This document shows, piece after piece, positions 1 through 9,157 of a DNA stretch of 64,000 bases. Position numbers and translations under genes: made by a program. Within the stretch, counting starts at the first letter, position 1. Each line of letters starts with the position of its first letter. Under the pieces are notes generated by a model. It was not told the DNA's origin and searched no databases. It saw nothing but the letters and a program-made list of their open reading frames with translations. Source of the DNA: [Clostridium] scindens ATCC 35704 (GTDB taxonomy: Bacteria > Bacillota > Clostridia > Lachnospirales > Lachnospiraceae); NCBI RefSeq assembly GCF_004295125.1, contig NZ_CP036170.1, positions 2,854,501 through 2,918,500 of the forward strand. The letters run 5' to 3'.

Positions 1-77
1 TTGCAGCGCCTTTGTAAACAGGCAGGGAAGAATCCCTGCGCCGATTCACAGTTTTAAGAATTAGAGAGGATGTTTGG

Positions 78-932
78 ATGGGAACAATAGCAGTTGTCAC
101 GGACAGCAATAGCGGTATTACCCAGAATGAAGCGAAGGAGTTGGGAATCCAGGTGATTCCGATGCCGTTTTATATCAATGGGGAACTCTATTATGAGGAT
201 ATCACTTTGAGCCAGGAAGAGTTCTATGAGAGGCTGGCGGAAGATGCGGATATATCTACTTCGCAGCCGGCGCCAGCAGATGTCATGGAATTATGGGAGG
301 AATTACTGGAGAGTTATGATGAAGTGATCCATATCCCGATGTCCAGCGGCCTGAGCAGTTCCTGCGAGACAGCAATGGCTCTTGCCCAGGAGTTTGACGG
401 AAAGGTTCATGTAATCGACAACCAGAGGATATCGGTAACTCAGAGGCAGTCTGTTCTGGACGCGATTGAAATGGCTTCAAGGGGGCTGAGTGCCGCGCAG
501 ATTGAGGAGACCCTGATGCGCGAACGGCTGGAAGCCAGCATCTATATTACCGTGGATACGTTGAAATACCTGAAGAAAGGCGGCAGAGTAACGCCTGCCG
601 CGGCAGCGCTTGGAACGGTGCTTAATATTAAGCCGGTGCTCCAGATCCAGGGAGAAAAACTGGACTCCTTTGCCAAAGTACGGGGCTGGAAAGCGGCGAA
701 AAAGACGATGCTGGAAGCAATGGAAAAGGATATGAACGGACGTTTTGCGGGGAAAAAGGTACATCTGGAAGCTGCCTATACTTGCTCGGATGAAGAGGCG
801 CAGGCATGGAAGTCTGAGATTGAGAAGAAATTCCCGGGCTATGAGATACAGTTGGACAGGCTGTCCTTGAGCGTGGCCTGCCATATCGGCAGCGGGGCAA
901 TGGCAGTTGCCTGCAGTCGGGTAATTGAATAG
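78..932 (+). CDS. DegV family fatty-acid-binding protein
   Basis: 284-residue DegV-family protein. The family binds a fatty acyl chain and, as FakB in other Firmicutes, presents it to the kinase FakA; no FakA-type kinase is visible nearby, so the partner is unknown. The N-terminus (IAVVTDSNSGI) is the DegV nucleotide-like fold start, followed by an ISTSQP motif near residue 60 and a PMSSGLSSS motif near residue 88 that fit the family's acyl-carboxylate-binding Ser/Thr motifs, then KKGGRVT near residue 167. The length is typical. The start is preceded by GAGAGGA. The gene is transcribed alone and is convergent with tmcAL. Confidence 0.9.
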   Translation: MGTIAVVTDSNSGITQNEAKELGIQVIPMPFYINGELYYEDITLSQEEFYERLAEDADISTSQPAPADVMELWEELLESYDEVIHIPMSSGLSSSCETAMALAQEFDGKVHVIDNQRISVTQRQSVLDAIEMASRGLSAAQIEETLMRERLEASIYITVDTLKYLKKGGRVTPAAAALGTVLNIKPVLQIQGEKLDSFAKVRGWKAAKKTMLEAMEKDMNGRFAGKKVHLEAAYTCSDEEAQAWKSEIEKKFPGYEIQLDRLSLSVACHIGSGAMAVACSRVIE

Positions 933-940
933 AGAGGCAT

Positions 941-994
941 GAAAAAGGCAGGCGCCGGAAAAGAGTAATCTTTTTCTGGCAGCTGCCTTTCTTA
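941..994. terminator. bidirectional terminator between degV and tmcAL
   Basis: An imperfect hairpin (AAAGGCAG...GGAAAAG pairing with CTTTTTCTGG...CTGCCTTT) lies between two convergent genes, with A-rich left and T-rich right flanks, so it can end transcription from both sides. Confidence 0.65.
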
Positions 995-1008
995 TCCAGG
1001 GAACGCGT

Positions 1009-2292
1009 CTAGATTCTCACAATCTGATGCTGATATTCATTGATGAAAGGCAGCTTGAACTTGTTCGTAATGATGCTTTCGTAGAGGTTGGAGGCGAAGA
1101 TGTCCTTGCTTAGCATATTTAGCCCCACCGGGGTTAAGTCTTCCGTCTGGGTCAATTTGGTGATGATCGGCACGGAGGAACTGTTCTTCAGGCAGGAGAG
1201 GATCTGCCCGGCATCCTTGCGGAATCCCAGAATGCGGGCATACTGACAGTAGCCTTCCTCCTGATAGGAGAGCATGTCTTCATTGGTGATATCAAGCAGG
1301 ATATGAAACAGGCTGCGGCTGATGCGGGTGTAGGTCATATCCCGGGTCTTGAGAAGATCGCAGAACTGGTCAAACGTGATGAAATCATTGGCATGGTTCA
1401 TGATCCGGTTGGCCAGGTCCTCGGTCACATCCTTGTACTTGACCAGAGTATCGCTGGTCTCGGTCAGCAGTTTGTACTTAAGAAGAAGTGAAAAGTCATT
1501 GGAGTAGATTGGATACCTGGTACGGTGCATCTCTTCCAGAAGGCGGATACAGGACGGAGGCACCTGGCCTTCCAGCCGGGTCAGCACCTCGGACATGGCG
1601 GGCTCGTCAAACATGCCTTCTTCCTCCAGATGGATGGAACTGCTGGCGTAGGCCAGCAGTTTGCGGATGGCGGACGCGGAACTGTAGCTGCCAGTCAGTT
1701 CCTCATCGTGGTAGCCGGATACCATGCGTTTGATGGTATAAGTCTTTATGCTGCTTTTTTTCTTGTAGAGCGCCTTGATGTACTCAATGCCCAGAATGTT
1801 ATTGGGCTGTTCCAGTATGACATCCAGGGAATCATCCTTTAAATAGGCCTTTAAGGCCATCTGCCTTGCCCGGGGAAAGGAGATGCCCTTTCTTAATGCC
1901 TCCTGAAGGGAGAACTTGTATTCCTCCGGCTCGTCGGCAGTCACGCGGGCAATCCGTTCCAGAACTTTGTAGTCTCCGCATTCGCTGCCAAAACAGATGG
2001 AGTCTATGCAGCCCAGCTGCTCAAACAGTGAGATGGCGCCTGCGGCAAAATATTCGGCGCTTCCAGCAGCGTAGCATACAGGAAGTTCCATGACGACAGG
2101 CACGCCGGCTTCGAGGGCGACCTCTGCCCTCAGATGCTTGGGCATGATGGCCGGAGCGCCCCGCTGCACGTAGTTGCCGCTCATAACGACGACTGCGGCA
2201 TCCGCCCCGGATATCTCTTTTGCTTTTTGAATATGGTACAGGTGTCCGTTGTGAAATGGGTTGTATTCAGTGATCAATCCTACTATTTTCAT
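1009..2292 (-). CDS. tmcAL: tRNA(Met) cytidine acetate ligase TmcAL
   Basis: 427-residue nucleotidyltransferase of the YlbM/TmcAL family, which activates acetate with ATP to make N4-acetylcytidine at the wobble position of elongator tRNA-Met. The N-terminus reads GLITEYNPFHNGHLYH, carrying the HxGH adenylate-binding motif, followed by VVMSGNYVQRGAPA. An upstream in-frame extension exists but ATG at 2292 has an AAGGAG site seven bases away and starts exactly at the family N-terminus. Acetate supply links it loosely to the nearby pta-ackA pair. Confidence 0.92.
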   Translation of the reverse strand: MKIVGLITEYNPFHNGHLYHIQKAKEISGADAAVVVMSGNYVQRGAPAIMPKHLRAEVALEAGVPVVMELPVCYAAGSAEYFAAGAISLFEQLGCIDSICFGSECGDYKVLERIARVTADEPEEYKFSLQEALRKGISFPRARQMALKAYLKDDSLDVILEQPNNILGIEYIKALYKKKSSIKTYTIKRMVSGYHDEELTGSYSSASAIRKLLAYASSSIHLEEEGMFDEPAMSEVLTRLEGQVPPSCIRLLEEMHRTRYPIYSNDFSLLLKYKLLTETSDTLVKYKDVTEDLANRIMNHANDFITFDQFCDLLKTRDMTYTRISRSLFHILLDITNEDMLSYQEEGYCQYARILGFRKDAGQILSCLKNSSSVPIITKLTQTEDLTPVGLNMLSKDIFASNLYESIITNKFKLPFINEYQHQIVRI

Positions 2293-2381
2293 GAGAATCT
2301 CCTTGTATATCCTTTTGAAATTGATTATACTATAGAAAGATTGGGGATGCAATGAATGACAGGAGAGGAGGGGATGCATAG

Positions 2382-3827
2382 ATGAGCGAAGATTGGAAGG
2401 CCGCCCGTCAAAAGGTTGAAGATTTGGTCGAAGAATCAAAGAACATGCCGGATCTTGCAGAAACGGACTATCTGGAAGAACGGGAGGAACTGACGGAAGA
2501 ACGGATACTGGAGATGCTGGAAGAGCGCCAGTATAAGGAATTAAAAGAAGAACTCGAAAATAATATGTATCCCATTGACCTGGCTGATATACTGGAAAAT
2601 TTTGACCAGAAGCATCTGGTTATGGTATTCAGGCTTCTGGCCAAGGAAGAAGCGGCAGAGACATTTACGTATATGAACAGCGATATGCGCGAGCTGCTGA
2701 TCAATGCACTGACGGATTCCGAACTGGAAGAAGTCATGGAAGAGATGTACTTAGACGATACGGTAGACGTTCTGGAAGAGATGCCGGCCAATGTGGTGGA
2801 CAGGCTTCTGATGGCCACGGATGAGGAGACAAGAGTCCAGATTAACCAGCTGCTCCAGTATCCGGAGGACAGCGCGGGAAGCGTGATGAATGTGGACTAT
2901 ATCGCGCTGCGAAAAGAGATGACGGTTGCAGAATCCATCCTGAAGATCCGCCAGGTCGGTATCAATAAAGAGACCATCTATACCTGCTATGTCACGGAGA
3001 AGCGCAAGCTGATCGGCCAGGTAGACGTAAAGGAACTTCTTACCACCAGCGAATCCAAGACGGTGGAAGAGATCATGGACACGAATATGCTGTATGCGCA
3101 TACGACGGATGACCAGGAAGACGTGGCAAGGACCATCACCAAGTACGGCCTGATCGCGCTTCCTATCGTGGATCATGAGATGTGCATGGTGGGAATCGTA
3201 ACCGTTGACGATGCCATGGTTGTCCTGCAGGAAGAGACGACGGAAGATATCAGCATCATGGCAGGTGTCAATCCGAATGAGGAGACTTACTTTGGCACGA
3301 CGGTATTGGAGCATGTGAAGAGCCGCATTCCCTGGCTTCTGTTTCTGATGCTGTCCGCCACGGTGACGCAGATGATTATGAACAGTTATGAGGCGGCCCT
3401 TGCGGTCATGCCGCAGCTGGCCGGATTCATTCCCATGCTTACCGGTACCGGAGGCAATTGCGGCTCCCAGAGTTCCACGCTGGTCATCCGGGGTCTGGCG
3501 GTCGGTGAGATCGAGTTTAAGGATCTGTTCAAGGTCATCTGGAAGGAAGTGCGCATCGCGGTTTGCATCAGCCTGATTCTTTCCGTGGTTAACGGCCTTC
3601 GGATTCTGCTGATGGGACAAGGGGATGCAATGATGGCATTTACCATCGGGCTTACCATGGCTTGCACGGTAGTGATCGCCAAAGTGGTAGGCTGTACCCT
3701 GCCTCTTCTGGCAAAGAAGGTGGGACTGGATCCTGCTATCATGGCTACGCCGCTGATTTCTACCCTGGTAGACATCAGTACCATCAGCGTATACTTTGCC
3801 ATTGTCAGCACGGCATTTGCCCTGTAG
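2382..3827 (+). CDS. mgtE: MgtE-type magnesium transporter
   Basis: 481 residues. The protein begins with an acidic helical N-domain (about residues 20-160), then a CBS-domain pair (about 160-290) and a C-terminal membrane domain (from about 310) with roughly five helices, containing the MgtE pore signature GTGGNCGSQS. In this family the cytosolic N and CBS domains sense Mg2+ and gate the channel. Divergent from tmcAL with only 90 bp between, which leaves no room for an M-box riboswitch. An AGGAGAGGAGGGG site precedes the ATG. Confidence 0.93.
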   Translation: MSEDWKAARQKVEDLVEESKNMPDLAETDYLEEREELTEERILEMLEERQYKELKEELENNMYPIDLADILENFDQKHLVMVFRLLAKEEAAETFTYMNSDMRELLINALTDSELEEVMEEMYLDDTVDVLEEMPANVVDRLLMATDEETRVQINQLLQYPEDSAGSVMNVDYIALRKEMTVAESILKIRQVGINKETIYTCYVTEKRKLIGQVDVKELLTTSESKTVEEIMDTNMLYAHTTDDQEDVARTITKYGLIALPIVDHEMCMVGIVTVDDAMVVLQEETTEDISIMAGVNPNEETYFGTTVLEHVKSRIPWLLFLMLSATVTQMIMNSYEAALAVMPQLAGFIPMLTGTGGNCGSQSSTLVIRGLAVGEIEFKDLFKVIWKEVRIAVCISLILSVVNGLRILLMGQGDAMMAFTIGLTMACTVVIAKVVGCTLPLLAKKVGLDPAIMATPLISTLVDISTISVYFAIVSTAFAL

Positions 3828-3861
3828 GAGATTGTATGCAAAAATAGACAGAAGATTCTAT

Positions 3862-3893
3862 AAAGAGACCTTGTTTGCAAGGTCTCTTTGTAT
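3862..3893 (+). terminator. mgtE terminator
   Basis: A perfect 12-bp stem (AAAGAGACCTTG, loop TTTG, CAAGGTCTCTTT) follows mgtE and is followed by GTATT. A TATAAT at 3894-3899 sits just behind it, with TTGTTT 17 bp upstream, so the pta promoter may overlap the terminator. Confidence 0.8.
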
Positions 3894-3942
3894 TATAATA
3901 GAAATACTGAGAAAATATGGAATGGAAAGGAGTCTATCAATC

Positions 3943-4944
3943 ATGGGATTTATAGATGAAATCAAAGCAAAAGCAAAAACGAACAAAAAGACAATCGTAC
4001 TTCCAGAGACAGAAGACATCAGGACTTATGAAGCTGCTGAAGCAGTACTGAAAGAGGGGACCGCCAACCTGATTCTGGTCGGAAGCGAAGAAGAGATCGC
4101 TAAGAACAAAGGTTCTTTCGATATTACCGGAGCAACGATTGTAGACCCTGCAACATATGAAAAAACGGATGCATACATCGCAAAACTGGTAGAACTCAGA
4201 CAAAAGAAGGGAATGACAGAGGAGCAGGCAAGAGAACTGCTGCTTACCAACTACCTGTATTACGGAGTCATGATGGTTAAGATGAAGGATGCAGACGGCA
4301 TGGTATCCGGAGCATGCCACTCGACAGCAGATACCTTAAGGCCATGCCTGCAGATCCTGAAGACGAAGCCGGGAACCAAACTGGTATCTGCATTCTTCGT
4401 AATGGTAGTACCGGACTGTGATATGGGCGCAGATGGAACATTTGTATTTGCGGATGCAGGCCTGGAGCAGAATCCAGATCCTGAGAAACTGGCAGCCATT
4501 GCCCTTTCTTCCGCAGAATCTTTCGGGCTTCTGACAGAGAAAGAGCCGATAGTCGCTCTGCTTTCACATTCTACAAAGGGAAGTGCAAAGCATGCGGATG
4601 TTGACAAAGTCGTAGAGGCAACCCGCATCGCCAAGGAGAATGCTCCGGAGGGACTGCTTCTTGACGGAGAATTCCAGCTGGATGCAGCCATCGTTCCATC
4701 CGTAGGAGCGTCCAAGGCTCCGGGAAGCCCGGTAGCAGGCAAGGCCAACGTACTTGTGTTCCCAGATCTGGATGCCGGAAATATCGGATACAAGCTGGTA
4801 CAGAGACTTGCAAAGGCAGAAGCTTACGGACCTCTGACACAGGGAATCGCAGCGCCTGTCAATGACCTGTCCCGCGGATGCAGCGCAAAGGATATCGAAG
4901 GCGTAGTTGCGATCACGGCTGTTCAGGCAATGGCAGAAGAGTAA
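3943..4944 (+). CDS. pta: phosphate acetyltransferase
   Basis: 333 residues, the compact clostridial Pta form without the N-terminal DRTGG/AAA-like region of enteric enzymes. It converts acetyl-CoA and phosphate to acetyl-phosphate in the cytosol. Visible marks are KTIVLPETEDIRT at the N-terminus, DADGMVSGACHSTADT near residue 110, GTFVFADAGLEQNPDPE near residue 165 and a C-terminal NDLSRGCSAKDIEGVVAITA. An in-frame extension reaches back into mgtE, but ATG at 3943 has AAAGGAG and gives the normal N-terminus. ackA follows 37 bp downstream, making the classic ATP-yielding acetate module. Confidence 0.96.
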   Translation: MGFIDEIKAKAKTNKKTIVLPETEDIRTYEAAEAVLKEGTANLILVGSEEEIAKNKGSFDITGATIVDPATYEKTDAYIAKLVELRQKKGMTEEQARELLLTNYLYYGVMMVKMKDADGMVSGACHSTADTLRPCLQILKTKPGTKLVSAFFVMVVPDCDMGADGTFVFADAGLEQNPDPEKLAAIALSSAESFGLLTEKEPIVALLSHSTKGSAKHADVDKVVEATRIAKENAPEGLLLDGEFQLDAAIVPSVGASKAPGSPVAGKANVLVFPDLDAGNIGYKLVQRLAKAEAYGPLTQGIAAPVNDLSRGCSAKDIEGVVAITAVQAMAEE

Positions 4945-4981
4945 ATAGAACGGAAAATAATAAAAGAGAGGTATAGAGCAA

Positions 4982-6172
4982 ATGAATGTATTAGTTATTA
5001 ACTGTGGAAGTTCATCTTTAAAATTCCAGCTGATCAACTCTGATTCTGAAGAAGTTCTTGCAAAGGGACTCTGCGAGAGAATCGGAATCGACGGAAGTCT
5101 TACTTACCAGCCGCAGGGCGGGGAGAAGGTGAAGACGGATAAGGCTATGCCGACCCACACAGAAGCAATCCAGTTCGTGATCGACGCTTTGACGGACGCT
5201 AAGACCGGAGTTGTAAAAAGTCTTGACGAGATTGGGGCAGTCGGACACCGCGTGGTACACGGCGGAGAGAAGTTTGCAAGTTCTGTAGTAATCACGGACG
5301 AGGTTATGAAGGCGATCGAAGAGTGCAATGACCTGGCTCCGCTTCACAACCCGGCAAATCTGATCGGAATCAATGCCTGCCAGAAATTAATGCCTGGCAC
5401 GCCGATGGTAGCGGTATTTGATACGGCATTCCACCAGACAATGCCGGAGGAAGCGTATATGTACGGACTTCCTTACGAATACTATGAGAAATACAAGGTA
5501 AGACGCTATGGCTTCCATGGGACAAGCCACAGTTTCGTATCAAAGAGAGCGGCAGAACTTGCCGGAAAGCCATATGACCAGCTTAAAACGATCGTATGCC
5601 ACCTCGGAAACGGCGCCAGCATCTGCGCTGTAAAGAACGGCAAATCCGTAGATACGTCCATGGGCCTTACGCCTTTGGAAGGCCTGGTAATGGGAACCCG
5701 CTCCGGAGATATTGATCCGGCCATCTTAGAGTTCATCGCTAAGAAAGAGAATCTTGATATTGCGGGGCTGATGAACATGCTCAATAAAAAGTCCGGAGTA
5801 TATGGACTTTCCAATAATCTCTCCAGCGACTTCCGTGATCTGGATGCGGCTGCAAGCAAAGGCAACAAGCCGGCAGCCATCGCGCTGAAAGTATTTGCCT
5901 ACCGTGTTGCAAAATACGTAGGAAGTTATGCGGCAGCCATGAACGGAGTAGACGTGATCGCGTTTACTGCCGGCGTTGGCGAGAATTCAGGCCCGGTACG
6001 CGCGGATATCATGAGTTATCTTGGATATCTTGGAATCCAGCTGGATGGGGCGGCTAATGATTCACGCGGAGAAGAAGTTACTATCTCAACGCCAGATTCA
6101 AAAGTACAGGTAATGGTAATTCCTACAAATGAGGAATTGGCAATTGCACGGGAAACAGTTGCATTAGTTTAG
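4982..6172 (+). CDS. ackA: acetate kinase
   Basis: 396 residues, full length. It transfers phosphate from acetyl-phosphate to ADP, completing acetate formation started by Pta. The ASKHA-fold phosphate motif is seen at the start ([15 protein letters not shown]), with GHRVVHGG near residue 82, [11 protein letters not shown] near residue 145 including the catalytic Asp, [10 protein letters not shown] near residue 175 and HLGNGASI near residue 205. An AGAGAGG site lies ahead of the ATG. Co-transcribed with pta. Confidence 0.97.
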   Translation: MNVLVINCGSSSLKFQLINSDSEEVLAKGLCERIGIDGSLTYQPQGGEKVKTDKAMPTHTEAIQFVIDALTDAKTGVVKSLDEIGAVGHRVVHGGEKFASSVVITDEVMKAIEECNDLAPLHNPANLIGINACQKLMPGTPMVAVFDTAFHQTMPEEAYMYGLPYEYYEKYKVRRYGFHGTSHSFVSKRAAELAGKPYDQLKTIVCHLGNGASICAVKNGKSVDTSMGLTPLEGLVMGTRSGDIDPAILEFIAKKENLDIAGLMNMLNKKSGVYGLSNNLSSDFRDLDAAASKGNKPAAIALKVFAYRVAKYVGSYAAAMNGVDVIAFTAGVGENSGPVRADIMSYLGYLGIQLDGAANDSRGEEVTISTPDSKVQVMVIPTNEELAIARETVALV

Positions 6173-6182
6173 AAGATTGGTG

Positions 6183-6210
6183 TTGACAAAATCATTCTAC
6201 ATGATATAAT
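6183..6210 (+). promoter_or_regulatory. sigma-A promoter for the DUF177-rpmF unit
   Basis: TTGACA at 6183-6188 and TATAAT at 6205-6210 are separated by 16 bp. Both hexamers match consensus perfectly. It starts the unit that runs from 6239. Confidence 0.8.
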
Positions 6211-6238
6211 AGTCTAGGTGTGAATAGGAGTATTAGTT

Positions 6239-6766
6239 ATGATATTAGACCTATCCAATGTTCTGTCCGAACAACATAGCACAATTGAAGAGTCCGTTCC
6301 TATCGAGATGACAAGTTTCCGGTCAGAAGCAGGAACGTTTCCCATTATTTGGAAGTCTCCTTTGGCTCTGTGCATCGAATACGCAGGCGATCAGGAACTT
6401 AAGATAGCAGGAAAGGGCGAAGTTCGCGTGACGATTCCCTGTGACCGCTGTCTTGCAGATGTGGAAGTGGACATACCTCTTGATTTTAAAAGAAAGGTAT
6501 GCTTAGACCTGGAGAATGTGGAGCGGATGGAGGAACTAGACGAAACCAATTATATTGACGGATATAACTTTGACGTAGACCAGTTAGTTTACAACGAGTT
6601 ATTAGTAGGGTGGCCGACAAAAATTCTGTGTAGCGAAGATTGTAAAGGGATTTGCAATGTATGTGGTCAGAACCTGAATGAAGGTACCTGTAACTGCGAA
6701 GATACGGGCCTGGACCCTAGAATGTCAGTTATCCGCGATTTATTTAAGAATTTTAAGGAGGTGTAA
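6239..6766 (+). CDS. DUF177 family protein (YceD-like)
   Basis: 175 residues. The family is encoded next to rpmF across bacteria and is thought to act in 23S rRNA or large-subunit maturation; its exact role is not settled. A zinc-ribbon-like CDRC near residue 75 and the C-terminal CSEDCKGICNVCGQNLNEGTC, typical for the family, are present. It ends three bases before the rpmF ATG, so the two are translationally close. Confidence 0.9.
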   Translation: MILDLSNVLSEQHSTIEESVPIEMTSFRSEAGTFPIIWKSPLALCIEYAGDQELKIAGKGEVRVTIPCDRCLADVEVDIPLDFKRKVCLDLENVERMEELDETNYIDGYNFDVDQLVYNELLVGWPTKILCSEDCKGICNVCGQNLNEGTCNCEDTGLDPRMSVIRDLFKNFKEV

Positions 6767-6769
6767 CCT

Positions 6770-6949
6770 ATGTCAATTTGTCCAAAGAATAAATCTTCTA
6801 AAGCAAGAAGAGACAAAAGAAGAGCAAACTGGAAGATGAGTGCTCCAAACCTGGTAAAATGCAGCAAATGCGGCGAATTAATGATGCCTCACAGAGTCTG
6901 CAAGGCTTGTGGCTCATACAACAAAAAAGAAATCATTCCTCAGGACTAA
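6770..6949 (+). CDS. rpmF: 50S ribosomal protein L32
   Basis: 59 residues. The N-terminus (MSICPKNKSSKARRDKRRAN) and the zinc-binding CSKCG ... CKACG pairs identify the zinc form of L32. The ribosome binding site TAAGGAGGTG lies inside the last codons of the preceding DUF177 gene. Directly followed by a strong terminator, so plsX is expected to have its own promoter. Confidence 0.97.
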   Translation: MSICPKNKSSKARRDKRRANWKMSAPNLVKCSKCGELMMPHRVCKACGSYNKKEIIPQD

Positions 6950-6960
6950 TGAGGAAGGCA

Positions 6961-7000
6961 AAATGCCCCGAACAGGCGCTATCTGTTCGGGGCATTTTTT
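6961..7000 (+). terminator. rpmF terminator
   Basis: A GC-rich perfect stem (ATGCCCCGAACAG paired with CTGTTCGGGGCAT, loop GCGCTAT) ends in TTTTTT. This is a textbook intrinsic terminator separating rpmF from plsX. Confidence 0.95.
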
Positions 7001-7084
7001 GGTATTTTTCGGCAGTACTGCCTGTCAGTTCCTATTTTCTTTATAAAATCATTGATTTTTATAATAATGTCTAGTAGAATTAAT

Positions 7085-7099
7085 CCTAGCAATGCTAGG
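7085..7099 (+). promoter_or_regulatory. inverted repeat overlapping the plsX ribosome binding site
   Basis: CCTAGC AAT GCTAGG is a perfect 6-bp inverted repeat whose right half is part of the plsX Shine-Dalgarno (CTAGGAGGAATAG). It could be an operator for a fatty-acid regulator or a short hairpin that limits ribosome access. It is not the FapR consensus. Confidence 0.4.
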
Positions 7100-7109
7100 A
7101 GGAATAGAA

Positions 7110-8132
7110 ATGTCTGATATTACAAACATAGCACTGGATGCTATGGGCGGGGACAATGCCCCGGCAGAAATGATAAAAGGGGCTATGGACGCCATAGCAA
7201 AAGAACCTTTAATGAAGGTATTCCTGGTTGGACGGGAAGACGTCATTCAAAAGGAACTTGCAAATTATCAATATAATAAAGAACAGATCGAGGTGGTAAA
7301 CGCTACCGAAGTGATTGAGACGGCAGAACCTCCGGTAAATGCCATCCGCAGGAAGAAAGATTCCTCCATTGTGGTAGGAATGAAGATGGTAAAGGAAGGT
7401 AAGGCCGATGCCTTTGTATCTGCCGGAAGTTCCGGCGCGATCCTGGTTGGCGGCCAGGTATTGATAGGAAGGATCAAGGGCGTGGAACGTCCGCCTCTTG
7501 CACCGTTGATCCCAACGGAGAAAGGGGTGACTCTGCTGATTGACTGCGGAGCCAATGTGGATGCCCGCCCGTCCCATCTGGTCCAGTTTGCAAAGATGGG
7601 ATCCATCTATATGGAGCATGTGCTAGGCATTCAGAACCCCAGAGTAGGGATCGTCAATATCGGAGCGGAAGAAGAAAAGGGAAACGCTTTGGTAAAAGAG
7701 ACATTTCCGCTTTTGAAAGAAGAAAAAGGAATTCATTTCATCGGAAGCGTGGAGGCAAGAGAGATTCCTCACGGGCAGGCGGATGTGGTAGTCTGCGAGG
7801 CTTTTGCAGGAAATATCATACTGAAACTATATGAAGGCGTAGGCGCAGTCCTGATCCAGAAGGTAAAAGAAGGGATGATGACAACCCTTCGCAGCAAGAT
7901 AGGCGCCCTGCTGATCAAGCCGGCGCTTAAGGCGACGCTTAAGACTTTCGATGCCAGCGAGTATGGCGGAGCGCCGCTTCTTGGACTAAACGGCCTTGTA
8001 GTGAAGACGCATGGAAGCGCAAAGGCAAAAGAGGTAAGCAATACGCTGACCCAGTGCGTAACCTTCAAAAGACAGAAGATTAACGAAAAGATTAAGGAAT
8101 GTATTCAATCGGATGGGGCATCCGTTGAATAA
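7110..8132 (+). CDS. plsX: phosphate acyltransferase PlsX
   Basis: 340 residues. PlsX converts acyl-ACP to acyl-phosphate for phosphatidic acid synthesis at the membrane surface. Family marks are [15 protein letters not shown] at the N-terminus, an [11 protein letters not shown] stretch near residue 105, [12 protein letters not shown] near residue 150 and GFAGN-like [10 protein letters not shown] near residue 230. ATG at 7110 follows AGGAGG; an ATG 18 bases earlier falls inside the inverted repeat and lacks a site. acpP, its substrate carrier, follows 34 bp downstream. Confidence 0.95.
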   Translation: MSDITNIALDAMGGDNAPAEMIKGAMDAIAKEPLMKVFLVGREDVIQKELANYQYNKEQIEVVNATEVIETAEPPVNAIRRKKDSSIVVGMKMVKEGKADAFVSAGSSGAILVGGQVLIGRIKGVERPPLAPLIPTEKGVTLLIDCGANVDARPSHLVQFAKMGSIYMEHVLGIQNPRVGIVNIGAEEEKGNALVKETFPLLKEEKGIHFIGSVEAREIPHGQADVVVCEAFAGNIILKLYEGVGAVLIQKVKEGMMTTLRSKIGALLIKPALKATLKTFDASEYGGAPLLGLNGLVVKTHGSAKAKEVSNTLTQCVTFKRQKINEKIKECIQSDGASVE

Positions 8133-8166
8133 ATACGACACTATGTATGAGAAAAGGAGAATTGGT

Positions 8167-8400
8167 ATGGAATTTGAAAAATTGCAGGAAATCATCGCGG
8201 ACGTGCTGAACGTCGAGACGGATGATATTACGATGGAGACTACATTTGTAGATGATCTGGGAGCGGACTCCCTGGATATCTTCCAGATTATTATGGGAAT
8301 AGAAGAGACATTTGATATTGAGATCGACAACGAGGATGCTGAGAAGATCATGACGGTAGGCGACGCTGTCGAACAGATTAAAAACGCAACAAATAACTAG
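8167..8400 (+). CDS. acpP: acyl carrier protein
   Basis: 77 residues, acidic and helical. The phosphopantetheine attachment serine lies in [13 protein letters not shown] (Ser near residue 36). It carries growing acyl chains for fatty acid synthesis and hands them to PlsX. ATG at 8167 has AAAAGGAG upstream; an in-frame ATG at 8113 lies inside plsX. The plsX-acpP order is typical. Confidence 0.96.
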   Translation: MEFEKLQEIIADVLNVETDDITMETTFVDDLGADSLDIFQIIMGIEETFDIEIDNEDAEKIMTVGDAVEQIKNATNN

Positions 8401-8411
8401 GCATTTAGAGG

Positions 8412-8442
8412 ATGAAAAAGCCCGGTAGGGCTTTTTCATTTT
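8412..8442 (+). terminator. hairpin terminator between acpP and rnc
   Basis: A perfect 12-bp stem (ATGAAAAAGCCC, loop GGTA, GGGCTTTTTCAT) is followed by TTT and ends about 15 bases before the rnc start codon. It probably lets only part of the acpP transcripts continue into rnc-smc-ftsY. Confidence 0.75.
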
Positions 8443-8454
8443 ATGGGGAAGATT

Positions 8455-9150
8455 ATGAATCAGGAATTGAAAGAATTAGAGAAGAAGATCGGATATACAT
8501 TCAAGGATTTGCAGTTGTTGAAAAAGGCCATGCTTCATAGTTCCTATGCAAATGAGAAGCACCTTCCCAAATACGAGTGCAACGAAAGGCTGGAGTTTTT
8601 GGGAGATGCGGTCCTAGAACTGGTTTCCAGCGAATTCTTGTTCTATGAGCATGAGAAGATGCCGGAAGGAGAACTGACCAAGACGAGGGCAAGCATGGTC
8701 TGTGAGCCGGCGCTGGCTTTCTGCGCCAGGGAACTGTCCTTAGGAGAGTACTTGCTGCTTGGGAAGGGAGAAGAGGCTACCGGCGGAAGGAAGAGGGAGT
8801 CTATCACATCGGATGCGATGGAGGCGCTGATTGGAGCCATATATATTGATGGTGGTTTTGCTAGTGCAAAAGAGTTTATACATCGGTTTATTCTACAGGA
8901 CCTGGAGGATAAGAAACTCTTTTTTGATAGCAAGACTATCCTGCAGGAGATCGTCCAGGCAAACTTTAAAGAGACAATTTCCTATCGGCTGGTGAGGGAA
9001 GAAGGCCCGGATCACGATAAATCTTTCCATGTAATGGTATACATCGGGGAAGAGGAGTATGGTCTTGGAAAGGGCCGTACAAAGAAGGCCGCGGAGCAGG
9101 AGGCCGCCTACCAAAGCATCCTGAAACTGCATGAGAAAAACATAAAGTAG
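8455..9150 (+). CDS. rnc: ribonuclease III
   Basis: 231 residues. It cleaves double-stranded RNA in rRNA processing and mRNA decay. The catalytic signature NERLEFLGDAVLEL lies near residues 42-55, the second acidic cluster SDAMEALIGAIYID near 117-130, and a double-stranded RNA-binding domain fills the C-terminus (about 155-225, GKGRTKKAAEQEAA). Start ATG 8455 has GGGGA upstream; ATG 8443 lies in the terminator tail. smc begins seven bases after the stop. Confidence 0.95.
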   Translation: MNQELKELEKKIGYTFKDLQLLKKAMLHSSYANEKHLPKYECNERLEFLGDAVLELVSSEFLFYEHEKMPEGELTKTRASMVCEPALAFCARELSLGEYLLLGKGEEATGGRKRESITSDAMEALIGAIYIDGGFASAKEFIHRFILQDLEDKKLFFDSKTILQEIVQANFKETISYRLVREEGPDHDKSFHVMVYIGEEEYGLGKGRTKKAAEQEAAYQSILKLHEKNIK

Positions 9151-9157
9151 GTGAAGA

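Noticed and set aside
1-77. End of an upstream gene or riboswitch at the window start
   Set aside because: A small hairpin GCAGGGAAGAATCCCTGC is visible but there is too little sequence to assign it.
2293-2381. Mg2+ riboswitch (M-box) upstream of mgtE
   Set aside because: Only 90 bp separate mgtE from the divergent gene and no M-box-like helices or terminator are present.
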